Positions 16,261-25,851 of a stretch of 64,000 nucleotides of DNA are shown here, piece after piece. The DNA comes from JAJEFO01 sp009843725 (lineage in GTDB: Bacteria; Pseudomonadota; Alphaproteobacteria; Rhodobacterales; Rhodobacteraceae). A program made the position numbers and the translations under genes. Position 1 is the stretch's first letter. Each line of letters starts with the position of its first letter. The stretch spans positions 1,240,001-1,304,000 of the forward strand of contig CBDEUJ010000005.1 of the NCBI GenBank assembly GCA_965243215.1, in the 5' to 3' direction. The notes beneath the pieces are model-generated. The model ran no database searches and was not told the origin of the DNA. It saw only the letters and a program-made list of their open reading frames with translations.

Positions 16261-17868
16261 TTACGCAAACCACCAACGGCTGGCGTGGCGGTAGCCGTCC
16301 ATCTGCCATGCCGGCGAAAGCTGGCCGACATGCTTGACGTTGGACCGGCGACCATAGACGAAGTTCGGGAAGTACGGAATCACCGTCCCGCCGTCATCGC
16401 GCGCCAACATGCCCATTTCGTGGTACATCTCGGCCCGCTTGGCGTCGTCCAGTTCCGCCTTGGCCTGCAGCAGGAGCTCGTTGAACCGCGGGTTCTTCCA
16501 GTGCGATTCATTCCATGCCGCATCGTCCTTGTAAGCCAGCGTGTACATCACGTCCGGTGTCGGGCGCGCGCCCCAGGTGACCATGCACCACGGCTTGACC
16601 AGCCAGACATCAGCCCAGTAGCTGTCGTTCGGTTCACGCACCACGTTGATGTTGATCCCTGCGGCCTTGGCGTGCTCGGCATAGAGAATCGCCGCGTCGA
16701 CCGCACCCGTGGTAATCGAATCCGCAGTCGAGAAATCGACCGAGAGTCCGTCCATGCCGGCCTGCTCCAGGTGCCACTTGGCCTTGTCGGGATCGTATTC
16801 CCGTTGCGGAATTTCCGACGGGAAGTACGGCATTGCTGGCGAATGGTGGAAGTCGTTGCCGATCGTCGCCGCGCCGAAGGTGATCTTTTCGATCAGTTCT
16901 TCGCGGTTGATCGCCAGTTTCAGTGCCATTCGCACGTCCAGGTTGTCGAATGGCGCGACATCGACATGCATCGGCATGGTGATGCACTGGGCCGACGAGA
17001 CATTGTCGATTTCAACATTCGGGTCGCGGCCAAGCAGCCCGAGGGTCTTGTTCTCGAGCAGGCTCGTGGCGTCGACATCTCCGGTGATCAGCGCAGTCTG
17101 GCGGGCATTCGGGTCATTGATGACCAGGAACTCAACCTCGTCAAAATACGCGCCGTCGCCATGCCAGTCGTCGTGACGCACGAACCGTCCGCCGACGCCG
17201 AACTCCAGTTCGACCATCTTGTAAGGGCCGCAACCGAAGCCCGATTGCCAGTCAACGGTGCCGTCGCCGTTATCCGGCAAGATCGCGAGGTGATAGTCCG
17301 GCATGATCCACGGCAGGTCTGCATTCGGCGCGGCCAGCTTGAATGTCACCGTGCCGTCGCCATTGTCCACGAGATCCTCCACGGAGGCCAGAAGCGCCTT
17401 GGCCGCAGAAGTCGATGCGTCGCCACGGTGGTGGTTCATTGACGCAACGACGTCGGCAGTCGTGACCTTCTTGCCGTTGTGGAACGTCGCGCGGTCGTTG
17501 ATCTTGAACGTCCACTCCATTGCGTCCGGCGTCGCGGACCATTCCGAGGCGACGTCGGGTCCAAGGGTCCCGTCCTGATTGATCATCGTCAGATAGGCCC
17601 GGACCGTGTGGGTGTAGGCAATCTCGAAGTTCGACTGATAGAGACCGGGATCATGCTGGTCCGAAGTATTGCCGTCATGCTGGGCAACACGGAACGTGCC
17701 GCCATGACTAGGTGTCTGCGCCGCAACCTTGCTGGTCCAAAGGCCGGCTGCCGTCGCGGCAGTGACGCCTGCGACGATTGAGTGGTGCATGAATTCCCTG
17801 CGGGACACTCGGCCTTTCCGCGCCTCTTGCGCAAGGCGGTCGATCAAGTCCTGTCTTCGTTTCGTCAT
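16261..17868 (-). CDS. Family 5 extracellular solute-binding protein, importer 1
   Basis: Periplasmic receptor of about 535 residues for a peptide-like or other cationic/hydrophilic substrate. A Tat signal is visible: charged n-region with SRREFM, then a hydrophobic stretch ending in AAQT. The SBP_bac_5 signature occurs as FKINDRATFHNGKKVTTADVVASMNHHR. The frame is open to 18000, but the ATG at 17868 has GGAGGAG directly upstream and precedes the twin-arginine motif. It is the first gene of importer 1. A weak promoter (GCGCAA at 17961-17966 and ATAATG at 17938-17943, read on the minus strand as TTGCGC and CATTAT with 17 bases between) lies upstream. Confidence 0.94.
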   Translation of the reverse strand: MTKRRQDLIDRLAQEARKGRVSRREFMHHSIVAGVTAATAAGLWTSKVAAQTPSHGGTFRVAQHDGNTSDQHDPGLYQSNFEIAYTHTVRAYLTMINQDGTLGPDVASEWSATPDAMEWTFKINDRATFHNGKKVTTADVVASMNHHRGDASTSAAKALLASVEDLVDNGDGTVTFKLAAPNADLPWIMPDYHLAILPDNGDGTVDWQSGFGCGPYKMVELEFGVGGRFVRHDDWHGDGAYFDEVEFLVINDPNARQTALITGDVDATSLLENKTLGLLGRDPNVEIDNVSSAQCITMPMHVDVAPFDNLDVRMALKLAINREELIEKITFGAATIGNDFHHSPAMPYFPSEIPQREYDPDKAKWHLEQAGMDGLSVDFSTADSITTGAVDAAILYAEHAKAAGININVVREPNDSYWADVWLVKPWCMVTWGARPTPDVMYTLAYKDDAAWNESHWKNPRFNELLLQAKAELDDAKRAEMYHEMGMLARDDGGTVIPYFPNFVYGRRSNVKHVGQLSPAWQMDGYRHASRWWFA

Positions 17869-18194
17869 GATGGCTCCTCCCCGGATGCTTGAGCTGTTCC
17901 GCATGCCATTCACAGCAATGACATGTTGTCCATCAGCATAATGCCCCGTCAGCCTCTGCAGCGCAACACCAGAGGTGGCACCGACTCGTGTCGCCGACAA
18001 GGGACGTTGCGAAGTGACCGTACATCGTCACCGCTGCCCTCGAACAAGCTGCGCCGGCATGCCTTGGTGTGCTGAGACTGATGCTCCAGCGGGACCTTCG
18101 AGCGGTGCCGAACCGACTCGGAGACCCTTCAATCTATGACACTCTTGAATTTCCCGGACCCGGGAAGCCCGGCCCCCGTGCCGGCCAGCATCGA
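17869..18194. other. Intergenic region upstream of importer 1
   Basis: This 326-base gap between exonuclease III and the binding-protein gene has no recognisable gene on either strand. It should hold the promoter of importer 1 and the 3' end of the xth transcript. No T-tract terminator was seen. Confidence 0.5.
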
Positions 18195-18983
18195 TCACAG
18201 TTCGAATGTCGCAAAGACCGGCGCGTGGTCGCTTGGCTTGTCCCAGCCCCGCGCCGCACGCAATATCCTGCTGGAATGCCCGGCGTTGGCGATGTCCGGC
18301 GTAGCCCAAACGTGATCGAGCCGGCGTCCCTTGTCGGCAGCATCCCAGTCCCGCGCACGATAGGACCACCAGCTGAACAGTCGCCCCTCTGGAATGTCTT
18401 GCCTTGTCACGTCCACCCAATCGCCCGCATCCTGCGTCTCGTGGAGATGCTCAACTTCGACGGGCGTGTGGCTGACGACTTTCAAGAGCTGCTTGTGGCT
18501 CCAGACATCGTCCTCGCGGGGCGCGATGTTGAGGTCGCCGACAAGGATCGACTTTCTTGGCCGTGACGTGCGGAAGGCATCGCGCATCTCGGTCAGGAAA
18601 TCCAGCTTCTGGCCGAACTTCTCGTTCATCTCCCGGTCGGGCACGTCGCCGCCCGCCGGAACATAGAAGTTGTGAATCGTGATGCCGTTCCCAAGCCGCC
18701 CGACGACGTGGCGCGCGTGACCAAGCCCGGCCCAGTCGTGATCACCCGCATCTTCCATCGGAAGCCTCGAGAGGATAGCGACGCCGTTGTATCCCTTCTG
18801 GCCCCTGGCCGCCATGTGCGTGTAGCCAAGGCGCCTGAAGCCGTCGAACGGGATGTTCTCGACGGGCGACTTGCACTCCTGAAGGCACAGGATGTCCGGC
18901 CGCTCCTCTTTCATGAGTTTGCGGACAAGCCCTTCCCGCAGCCGAATTGAATTGATGTTCCAGGTCGCGATCGTGAACGTCAT
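18195..18983 (-). CDS. xth: Exodeoxyribonuclease III
   Basis: AP endonuclease/3' exonuclease of base excision repair, 262 residues, in the usual range. All EEP-family motifs are present: ATWNINSIR at the start, the metal glutamate in CLQECK, the GDLNIAP motif near residue 148, and the C-terminal histidine in PSDHAPVFATFEL. It lies between two ABC importer operons on the same strand with about 120 bases to the next operon and 326 downstream, so it is probably its own unit. Confidence 0.96.
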   Translation of the reverse strand: MTFTIATWNINSIRLREGLVRKLMKEERPDILCLQECKSPVENIPFDGFRRLGYTHMAARGQKGYNGVAILSRLPMEDAGDHDWAGLGHARHVVGRLGNGITIHNFYVPAGGDVPDREMNEKFGQKLDFLTEMRDAFRTSRPRKSILVGDLNIAPREDDVWSHKQLLKVVSHTPVEVEHLHETQDAGDWVDVTRQDIPEGRLFSWWSYRARDWDAADKGRRLDHVWATPDIANAGHSSRILRAARGWDKPSDHAPVFATFEL

Positions 18984-19104
18984 TCGCTTCTCCCTGCCGA
19001 CGCGGAGTGCCGGGCGCGGCGTCTCCCCAACCCTCGGACGGCATGCACGAAACGCACCGATTCCCCGGTCGAGGAGCCCAGGCTCCGGAGACGGAACGGC
19101 GCGC

Positions 19105-21189
19105 CTACTCAGCCGCGATCTTGATCACGGGCTCCATTGTGTTCAGCCTGCCTTCGGGCAGGTGGCACTTGATCTCGTGACCGTCCGCCAACGTCCGCAT
19201 TGGCGGCACCTCGCGCTCGCAGAGCCCGTCCGTGACCTCGCCCTTCCATCGGCATCGCGTCTGGAAGGGACATCCAGGCGGCGGGTCCAGCGCCGACGGA
19301 ATGTCGCCTTCTAGAACGATGTGCTGCTTCTCGACACCGGTATCCGCGATCGGGACCGCGGAGAGCAGCGCTTCGGTATATGGGTGATAGGGCGGCGAAA
19401 AGACCTGATCCGTTTCGCCGATCTCGACGACGTGGCCAAGGTACATGACCATGACCCTGTCCGCCAGGTATCGTACAATTGAAAGATCGTGACTGATGAA
19501 GAGCAGCGTGGTCTTCTCCTTCCGCTGAATCTCCATCAACAGGTCCGTGACGGCCGCCTGGACGCTGACGTCGAGCGCAGAGACCGGCTCGTCCGCGATC
19601 ACGATGCGGGCGCCGCCGGCAAACGCGCGCGCGATGCCGACCCGCTGCTTCTGCCCCCCTGACAGCTGGCGCGGCATGCGCTCGGCAAACTCCCGGGGAA
19701 GCTTTACCAGATCGAGGAGCTCGAGCATGCGCTCCTGGCGCTCTTCCTCCGAATCGCCAACGCCGAAGACTTCCAGCGCGCGGATGATCTGGCGGCCGAC
19801 CGTCATCGAAGGGTTGAGCGTGTCAAACGGATTCTGAAACACCATCTGGACGCTTGAGACCGTCTTCGGATCCCGCTGCTCGATCGGCACTTCCTGGATC
19901 TCTTCATTGTCGAGGAGGATGCGGCCCGAGGTGGCCGTCTCGAGACCCATCAGCACCTTGGCGAAGGTGGACTTGCCGCAACCCGACTCTCCGACAATGG
20001 CCAGCGTCTCGGATTCGTGCGCAGCGAATGTCAGGGTCTCGTTCGCCTTGACCACCTTCCTGTCCCGGCCACCGAACAGCGCGTTCGCGGCCACTTCGTA
20101 GAACTTCTTGAGCTGCTGCATCTCGAGCACGACGGGACCCGGCTCCGACCTTTCGAATGTCCGGTTTGATTTCACGGGCGCATCCCAGTCGATCTCGCGG
20201 AACTTCAGGCAGCGCGACTCGTGGCGGTCGTCACCCTCGACATCGCCCATCCGGATCTCGCCCGCATCGCATCGCCCTGCCTCGAAGTAGTCGCAGCGAG
20301 GACCGAAGTTGCAGCCGGGCGGGCGTTCATGCGGCAACGGGAAGTTGCCCGGAATCGCCACGAGCGGCCGCATGTTCTTGTCGGCGCCGGGCAGCGGAAT
20401 GGACCTGAAAAGCGCCTGGGTGTAGGGATGGCGCATCTTGTCGAAGACGTCCACGATCGAGCCGGTCTCGACCGCCTCCCCGGAATACATCACGCAGATC
20501 CGGTCACAGGTCTCGAGGACCAGCCCGAGATTGTGGCTTATGAACAGCATCGACGTGCCGTACTTCTTGCCAAGGTCCTTCACCAGCTCGACCACGGCAG
20601 CCTCGACCGTCACGTCGAGCGCCGTCGTGGGCTCGTCGAGGATCAGCAAGGAAGGTTTCGACATCAGCGCCATGGCGATCACGATGCGCTGCTGCTGACC
20701 GCCCGAAAGCTGGTGAGGAAAGGACGAGAGTATTCGTTCGGGATCCGGCAGCCGGACATCCTCGACGACTTCAAGCGCGCGTTGGCGCGCTTCCGCTTCG
20801 CTCACGTCCTCATGGATCATCGGCACTTCCATGAGCTGCTTGCCGATCTTCATCGCCGGGTTCAGGGACGCCATGGGTTCCTGGTAGATCATGGCGATTT
20901 CGGAGCCGCGAATGTCGCGCAGCTCTTCCTGGCTCATGTCGTTCAGGTTCCGGCCCTTGAACTTGATCGAACCGCCGACAATGCGCCCGTTGACGCCCAG
21001 GTCCTGCATGACTCCGAGCGCCACCGTGGACTTTCCGCAACCGGATTCCCCAACGAGGCCCATGGCCTCGCCCGGCTGCACGGTGCAGGAAAAGTCCATA
21101 ACCGCAGGAATCTCGCGAAGTCGCGTGAAGAAGCTTATCGAGAGGTTTTCGATTTCGAGAAGCGGGCCGTCGTGGTCCGGCTTGTTCAT
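19105..21189 (-). CDS. Fused double ATPase of oligopeptide ABC importer 2
   Basis: Double-cassette ATPase of 694 residues. Domain 1 has GESGCGKS, LSGGQQQRIVIAMAL and LLILDEPTTALD, followed by the oligopeptide C-terminal motif PPGCNFGPRCDYFEAGRC. Domain 2 repeats the set (GESGCGKS, LSGGQKQRVGIARAF, IVIADEPVSALD) and ends with PPGCPFQTRCRW. Both domains are thus complete, unlike importer 1. The ATG at 21189 (MNKPDHDGPLLEIENLS) is favoured over the one at 21201 because it follows GGAGGG. Its start codon overlaps the stop of a 42-codon ORF that in turn overlaps the permease stop. Confidence 0.94.
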   Translation of the reverse strand: MNKPDHDGPLLEIENLSISFFTRLREIPAVMDFSCTVQPGEAMGLVGESGCGKSTVALGVMQDLGVNGRIVGGSIKFKGRNLNDMSQEELRDIRGSEIAMIYQEPMASLNPAMKIGKQLMEVPMIHEDVSEAEARQRALEVVEDVRLPDPERILSSFPHQLSGGQQQRIVIAMALMSKPSLLILDEPTTALDVTVEAAVVELVKDLGKKYGTSMLFISHNLGLVLETCDRICVMYSGEAVETGSIVDVFDKMRHPYTQALFRSIPLPGADKNMRPLVAIPGNFPLPHERPPGCNFGPRCDYFEAGRCDAGEIRMGDVEGDDRHESRCLKFREIDWDAPVKSNRTFERSEPGPVVLEMQQLKKFYEVAANALFGGRDRKVVKANETLTFAAHESETLAIVGESGCGKSTFAKVLMGLETATSGRILLDNEEIQEVPIEQRDPKTVSSVQMVFQNPFDTLNPSMTVGRQIIRALEVFGVGDSEEERQERMLELLDLVKLPREFAERMPRQLSGGQKQRVGIARAFAGGARIVIADEPVSALDVSVQAAVTDLLMEIQRKEKTTLLFISHDLSIVRYLADRVMVMYLGHVVEIGETDQVFSPPYHPYTEALLSAVPIADTGVEKQHIVLEGDIPSALDPPPGCPFQTRCRWKGEVTDGLCEREVPPMRTLADGHEIKCHLPEGRLNTMEPVIKIAAE

Positions 21190-21314
21190 GGTGCCCTCCA
21201 TGTCGCGAAGGAAGCGCGGCAGACGACGCGCACCCTGAATGAGAAGCGGGGCCGAATTCCGGGCGTGCCGGAGTACGGCACGGGATCGGCCTCGGGCGCT
21301 GCATTTGTCATCAT
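21186..21314 (-). CDS. Possible 42-residue coupling ORF between permease and ATPase
   Basis: The ORF begins MMTNAAPEADPVPYSGTPGI and has no recognised family. Its ATG overlaps the upstream permease stop (TGATG), and its own stop overlaps the ATPase start (ATGA). The ATPase ribosome-binding site lies within its last codons. This geometry suggests it is translated, at least to couple the neighbours. It could also be a chance open stretch; the C-terminal half is arginine-rich and looks non-conserved. Confidence 0.4.
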   Translation of the reverse strand: MMTNAAPEADPVPYSGTPGIRPRFSFRVRVVCRASFATWRAP

Positions 21315-22726
21315 CAATCCCTCAGGCTTTCTTCCCTCAGCCCGTCCGCCAGCAGGTTCAGGCCCAGGACGAGACTCATCAACGAGAAGGCGGGGGCCAG
21401 GGCGGGATGGGGAAAGACCGACAGGAGCTTCCGCCCGTCATTGATCGTCGATCCCCAGTCCGGGCTTTCAGGGCTGAGACCGAGGCCGAAGAATCCAAGA
21501 GTTCCGAGGAGGATGGTCGTGTAGCCGATCCTCAGGCAGAAATCGACGATGAGCGGCCCGCGTGCATTGGGCAGGATCTCCCAAAGCATGATGTACCAGG
21601 GACCCTCCCCCCGCGTCTGGCCGGCCGCGACGTAGTCGCGCGTCTTGATGTCGAGCGCGATGCCTCTAACGATCCGGAAGACGGTGGGTGAATTGACGAA
21701 GACGACGCTGACGAAGACCACCAGCAGATTGGGCGGGAATTCGATCAGGCCCAGCGGGTCCGCGTTCCACGCGACCCCGGAATAGATCCAGAGACCGAGC
21801 ACCAGCGTGATCACCAGGTACACGCTCCTCTTCACCGGCTGCACGTGGAAGCGCGAGTTGATCAGGATCACCATGAATATGATCGGGAAGATGAAGAGCA
21901 CCGCCGCCATGTAGACGGGAATTCCGGTCTGCACGATTTCCGGCGTGACCAGAAGATAGAAGAGAAGGATCACGGGGAAAGCCAGGATCAGGTTGGAGAC
22001 GAAGCTCAGGATCGTGTCGAGCCGCCCGCCGAAATAGGCGGCCGGAAGGCCCAGCGTAATCCCCACCATGAACGCAAAAAGCGTTGCGAACGGCGCGACC
22101 TTCACGACCTCCCAGGCCCCCTTGACCACGCGGCTGAAGACATCGCGAGCCAGGTTGTCGCCACCCAGGAGATAGTAGGGAAACGCACCCTCCACGTCCG
22201 GGAGCGCCGTCCCAGGCACCTTGTTCTTCATGCCCGAGACCTGGGCGAGAGGGTCATGCGTCACGATCAGGTCCATCGCGCCGAAGATGGCCGTGAAGAC
22301 CCAGAACATGACAATCGCGAATCCGATCATGCCGACCATGCTGTCGAACAGCTTGCCATAGAGCCCGAGGCGCCGCTTGAAGGCGATCGACACTGCAAAG
22401 GTCGCCAGGAGGGCAATCCAGACCGGCAGAAGACGGGTCGACACAGTGCCGACGATTCCCTTGGCCTCCAGGGTCGGCATCAGGATGCCGCCAACGACAT
22501 AGACGAGAATCAGCAGCAGGATCAGTCCGGCGATGATCTTGACGCCAAGAACCGCGTATTCCGCCATCTTCCGGGTGGAGGCGCTGACCTCATGCTCAAC
22601 GATGTCTTCCGCGGCAAGGAAAGTGGCCACGATCTGCGCCACGACGGCAATTCCAAGTGCGACCCAGGCAAGCAGGAATACCGGATCGAGGACGGAGAGG
22701 CCGCCGGTCCATGTCAAGGGCTCCAT
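21314..22726 (-). CDS. DppC-type permease of ABC importer 2, extended
   Basis: Inner-membrane permease of 470 residues, far longer than the classical 300. About 150 extra residues at the front form several hydrophobic segments. A further hydrophobic insertion (VYLVITLVLGLWIYSGVAW) splits the transporter domain before the EAA loop, which reads VAAGQTRGEGPWYIMLWEILPN. The C-terminus (GLGLSPESPDWGSTINDGR) is typical DppC. It is the partner of the DppB permease 13 bases upstream. Confidence 0.92.
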   Translation of the reverse strand: MEPLTWTGGLSVLDPVFLLAWVALGIAVVAQIVATFLAAEDIVEHEVSASTRKMAEYAVLGVKIIAGLILLLILVYVVGGILMPTLEAKGIVGTVSTRLLPVWIALLATFAVSIAFKRRLGLYGKLFDSMVGMIGFAIVMFWVFTAIFGAMDLIVTHDPLAQVSGMKNKVPGTALPDVEGAFPYYLLGGDNLARDVFSRVVKGAWEVVKVAPFATLFAFMVGITLGLPAAYFGGRLDTILSFVSNLILAFPVILLFYLLVTPEIVQTGIPVYMAAVLFIFPIIFMVILINSRFHVQPVKRSVYLVITLVLGLWIYSGVAWNADPLGLIEFPPNLLVVFVSVVFVNSPTVFRIVRGIALDIKTRDYVAAGQTRGEGPWYIMLWEILPNARGPLIVDFCLRIGYTTILLGTLGFFGLGLSPESPDWGSTINDGRKLLSVFPHPALAPAFSLMSLVLGLNLLADGLREESLRD

Positions 22727-22739
22727 GACTCCTCTCCTC

Positions 22740-23786
22740 CTACGAGATCTGGATGCGGGGGTTCAGGAACACGTATCCGATGTCGGATATGAGCTGCGTG
22801 ACGAGCACGACGACGACGGCCACCACTGAACAGGCGAGCAGAAGCGAGATGTCGTTGTTGCCCGCTGCCTGCACCAGCACCCAGCCGAAGCCCTTGTAGT
22901 TGAAAAGGGTCTCGACGATCACGACACCGTTCAGGAGCCACGGGAACTGGAGCATGATGACCGTGAACGGCGCGATCAGCGCATTTCTGAGAGCGTGCTT
23001 CAGGACAACGTTGCGAAAGCTGACGCCCTTGAGCCGTGCCGTGCGGATGTACTGTGCGGTCATGACTTCGGTCATCGAGGCCCGCGTCATTCTGGCGATG
23101 TACCCCACGCCGTAGAGCGAGATGGTCAGCACGGGCAGGAGAAAGTTCTCAAGCGTCGCGTTGTCCGCCGCGCTGGTGGCGGTGCCCTTGAAGATCTTCC
23201 ATCCGGCCGACGAGGCCAGCAGCGTGATGAGAATGACGCCCGAGACGTATTCAGGCGTTGCCGTCGACGCGATGGAGAAGGTCGAGAGCGACCTGTCCAT
23301 GCGGGATCCCTCGCGCATGCCGGCCAGGACGCCGATGACGAGCGCCGAAGGGACCATGACCACCAATACCCAGAACATCAGCTTTCCGGTAAGGCCGAGC
23401 CGGACCGCGATGATGTTGCTGACATCGTCCTTGAAGACCGTCGAGAAGCCCCAGTCGCCTTGGAGCAGCCCGCAGAAGCGGGGCGCCTCCGACGGATCCA
23501 TGCCCCTCGTCGCGCATCTGGCCGTGATGGCGCCCGTTTCCGGATTCTCGTGCACGTGTCCGGGGACGACGCCAAGCCATTGCCCGTACTTGACCAGCAG
23601 GGGCTGCAAGTGGCCGTGCCTCTCGAGATACGAGACCACGGCCTCGTCGGACATCCGCTGGTTGCCCTGCGTCTTCGCCAGCTTTTCCAGGGCCGGATAG
23701 AGATTCGTGAGGAAAAATACGACAAATGTAAGGCACAGCGCTGTCAGGATCATGACGCCACCGCGGCGCAGGATGAAAACTCCCAT
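22740..23786 (-). CDS. DppB-type permease of ABC importer 2
   Basis: Inner-membrane permease of 348 residues. It has an N-terminal helix (GGVMILTALCLTFVVFFLTN), a long periplasmic loop of about 100 residues, and the EAA loop YIRTARLKGVSFRNVVLKHALRN. The loop contains two cysteines (ITARCATRGMD...PRFCGLLQGDWG), as seen in this oligopeptide permease subgroup. The binding-protein gene precedes it, separated by a strong hairpin. Confidence 0.94.
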   Translation of the reverse strand: MGVFILRRGGVMILTALCLTFVVFFLTNLYPALEKLAKTQGNQRMSDEAVVSYLERHGHLQPLLVKYGQWLGVVPGHVHENPETGAITARCATRGMDPSEAPRFCGLLQGDWGFSTVFKDDVSNIIAVRLGLTGKLMFWVLVVMVPSALVIGVLAGMREGSRMDRSLSTFSIASTATPEYVSGVILITLLASSAGWKIFKGTATSAADNATLENFLLPVLTISLYGVGYIARMTRASMTEVMTAQYIRTARLKGVSFRNVVLKHALRNALIAPFTVIMLQFPWLLNGVVIVETLFNYKGFGWVLVQAAGNNDISLLLACSVVAVVVVLVTQLISDIGYVFLNPRIQIS

Positions 23787-23867
23787 GAGAACTCCCTGTC
23801 TTCTGACGCAGGATCGAGTTGCCCGGCCTCCCCGACCCCGGACCTGCCAAGCCGGAGAGGAAGCACC

Positions 23868-23891
23868 GGGGGCGCCCGTCTGGGCGCCCCC
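23868..23891 (-). terminator. Hairpin after binding-protein gene 2
   Basis: Perfect 10-base inverted repeat GGGGGCGCCC-GTCT-GGGCGCCCCC in the spacer between the binding-protein stop and the DppB start. There is no T-run downstream on the minus strand, so it is probably an mRNA-stabilising or attenuating stem rather than a full terminator. Confidence 0.65.
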
Positions 23892-23903
23892 TGAACTGCG
23901 TCA

Positions 23904-25553
23904 TCAGGCCGCGAAACCCAGCTTGTAGAGATGGATCTCGAAGGTGATGTGCATGTCAGCTCCCACCAGTCCGGGCTTTGCATGCCGATAGAGCGACCGC
24001 CAGTACGGCTGCACTGTCACGCCCTCGTCCTGGATGAGCTTCTGGATGCTGGCCATGACGGCGCGACGCTTTTCGACATCGGCAATGGCCTGAGCCTCGG
24101 TCAAAAGCGCGTCGAAATCGGGATTCGCCCAGCCGAACTCGTTCCAGGCTTCGCCCGAACGGTATGCCAGTGCAAGAACCTGCACCCCCAGCGGCCGGTG
24201 GTTCCAGTTGGTCGAACTGAACGGATACTTGGCCCAGTCGTTCCAGAAAGTCGAACCCGGCAGGATCGTGCGCTTGATGTTGAAGCCTGCGTCGCGAAGC
24301 TGGGCGGCGACGGCGTCGGTCGTGTTCTTCCGCCAGTCGTCGTCGATCGACACGAGTTCATGCTCGTAGTCCATCATGCCCGCATCCTCCATCAACGCGC
24401 GGGCCTGTTCGGCATCGCGCGCGATCGGCGGCAATTCGGCATATTCCGGGTGCACCGGCGCGACGTGGTGGTTTTCGGCCGGAACGCCGCGGTCGCCATA
24501 TCCAAGCTCGAGACAGACAGCGTTGTCCACGGCAAGCTGCAGCGCCCTGCGGACGCGAACGTCGGCATAGGGCTTCTCGCCATCGATTTCAGCCAGCTGG
24601 TTCGGACGGATGACGATCGTCGCTGCCGTGACCACTTCGGACTTCTCGAACCCGAGGTCGTCCATGACGTCGATGAATTCGCCAACGGACTCGTAGAGGA
24701 AGTCCACCTCGTCAGCCTCGAGTGCGGCCAGCCACGCGGCCGGGTCGGTGCCGAAATCGATGAATTCGATCCGGTCCAGCGCCGGCTTGCCGAACACGGC
24801 CTCGCCCCACCACTGATGATTCTCGTTGCGGGTGATCGCGCCCTTCACGCCGACCTCGAGCTCCGTCATGAGGTACGGCCCGGTGCCGACGGCATTCATG
24901 GCGTCGTCGGCATTGAACGACGAGTGGATGATCGCAGCCGGATAGTCCGCCATGCCCGGGATGACCGTGATGTCGGGTCTTGGCAGGTTCAGGCGCACCG
25001 TGAGGTTGTCCACGACTTCGACCGCACCTTCGATGGCCTTGCCGGTATCCGGATCGATCAAGACGCCAAAGCGCCCGGCCATTGAATTGCCTTCGACCGA
25101 CTTGTCAGCCCACCCGATGATGTTGCGGGCCACGTCTTCCGCCGTGAAATCGTCACCGTTGTTCCACTTGACGCCCGGACGGACGTGGAGCGTGAACTGG
25201 GTCGCATCGTCGTTCGCTTCCCAGCCTTCGAGCAGCATCGGCTTGAACGACCCGTCATTGTTGTATTCGACCAGGTACTCCAGGGTGCCGCGGGTGTAGT
25301 TCGCGATCTGGCTCCAGTCATAGACGCGCGGCTCCTTCAGAGCACGCACCTCCATCTGGATGCGCATCGTGCCACCCATCATGGCGTGCGAACTGGCCTG
25401 GACGGGAGCGCTTGCTCCGATCAGTCCGTATGCTGCCGAGGTGGCAACACCCAAGGCCGTCGCGCGGGTCAGGAATTCGCGGCGGCTGATCTTGCCTTCG
25501 CGACACTCCTCCGCATGCATAAGGGCGGCAGGGTGGATTCTCTTCGTTGTCAT
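23904..25553 (-). CDS. Family 5 extracellular solute-binding protein, importer 2
   Basis: Periplasmic receptor of 549 residues. It has a Tat signal (GKISRREFLTRATALGVATSAAYG) and the SBP_bac_5 motif FTLHVRPGVKWNNGDDFTAEDVARNI. The ATG at 25553 is chosen because it has GGGAGAA eight bases upstream and precedes the twin-arginine motif; the frame itself opens at 25652. It is the first gene of importer 2. A candidate minus-strand promoter has TATACT at 25671-25676 and TTGCTG at 25696-25701 with a long 19-base spacer. Confidence 0.94.
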   Translation of the reverse strand: MTTKRIHPAALMHAEECREGKISRREFLTRATALGVATSAAYGLIGASAPVQASSHAMMGGTMRIQMEVRALKEPRVYDWSQIANYTRGTLEYLVEYNNDGSFKPMLLEGWEANDDATQFTLHVRPGVKWNNGDDFTAEDVARNIIGWADKSVEGNSMAGRFGVLIDPDTGKAIEGAVEVVDNLTVRLNLPRPDITVIPGMADYPAAIIHSSFNADDAMNAVGTGPYLMTELEVGVKGAITRNENHQWWGEAVFGKPALDRIEFIDFGTDPAAWLAALEADEVDFLYESVGEFIDVMDDLGFEKSEVVTAATIVIRPNQLAEIDGEKPYADVRVRRALQLAVDNAVCLELGYGDRGVPAENHHVAPVHPEYAELPPIARDAEQARALMEDAGMMDYEHELVSIDDDWRKNTTDAVAAQLRDAGFNIKRTILPGSTFWNDWAKYPFSSTNWNHRPLGVQVLALAYRSGEAWNEFGWANPDFDALLTEAQAIADVEKRRAVMASIQKLIQDEGVTVQPYWRSLYRHAKPGLVGADMHITFEIHLYKLGFAA

Positions 25554-25670
25554 GTTGTCGATTCTCCCGGTATCTTGTTTCGGGCAGTGCCCATTCACTT
25601 CATTGCAGCCGCAATCCGCGACATCTTCGACACGCGCGCCCCAAAAGATCAACGGCTGTCTGCGGCAACC

Positions 25671-25701
25671 AGTATAACGTTTGCGACATCAGTTTCAGCA
25701 A
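25671..25701 (-). promoter_or_regulatory. Candidate promoter of importer 2
   Basis: On the minus strand TTGCTG (25696-25701) and TATACT (25671-25676) are separated by 19 bases, about 120 bases before the binding-protein start. The -10 is good; the spacing is longer than optimal. Confidence 0.3.
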
Positions 25702-25808
25702 AAAACGACATTTCCGCAGACGTTGCCTGGAATCAGGTCCGGTTCGGACCCTGTCCTCAAGCGCAACCCTCGACGGCATCATGACAGTGCCGTCCCGGTT
25801 CCGCAGGC

Positions 25809-25840
25809 GGGTCGGCCGGCATCGAGGCGTCGGCCGACCC
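25809..25840 (-). terminator. Hairpin downstream of znuA
   Basis: Perfect inverted repeat GGGTCGGCCG (25809-25818) and CGGCCGACCC (25831-25840) with a 12-base loop, 11 bases beyond the znuA stop. No T-tract follows on the minus strand. It likely separates znuA from the importer 2 promoter region. Confidence 0.55.
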
Positions 25841-25851
25841 CGGTCTGGTGC

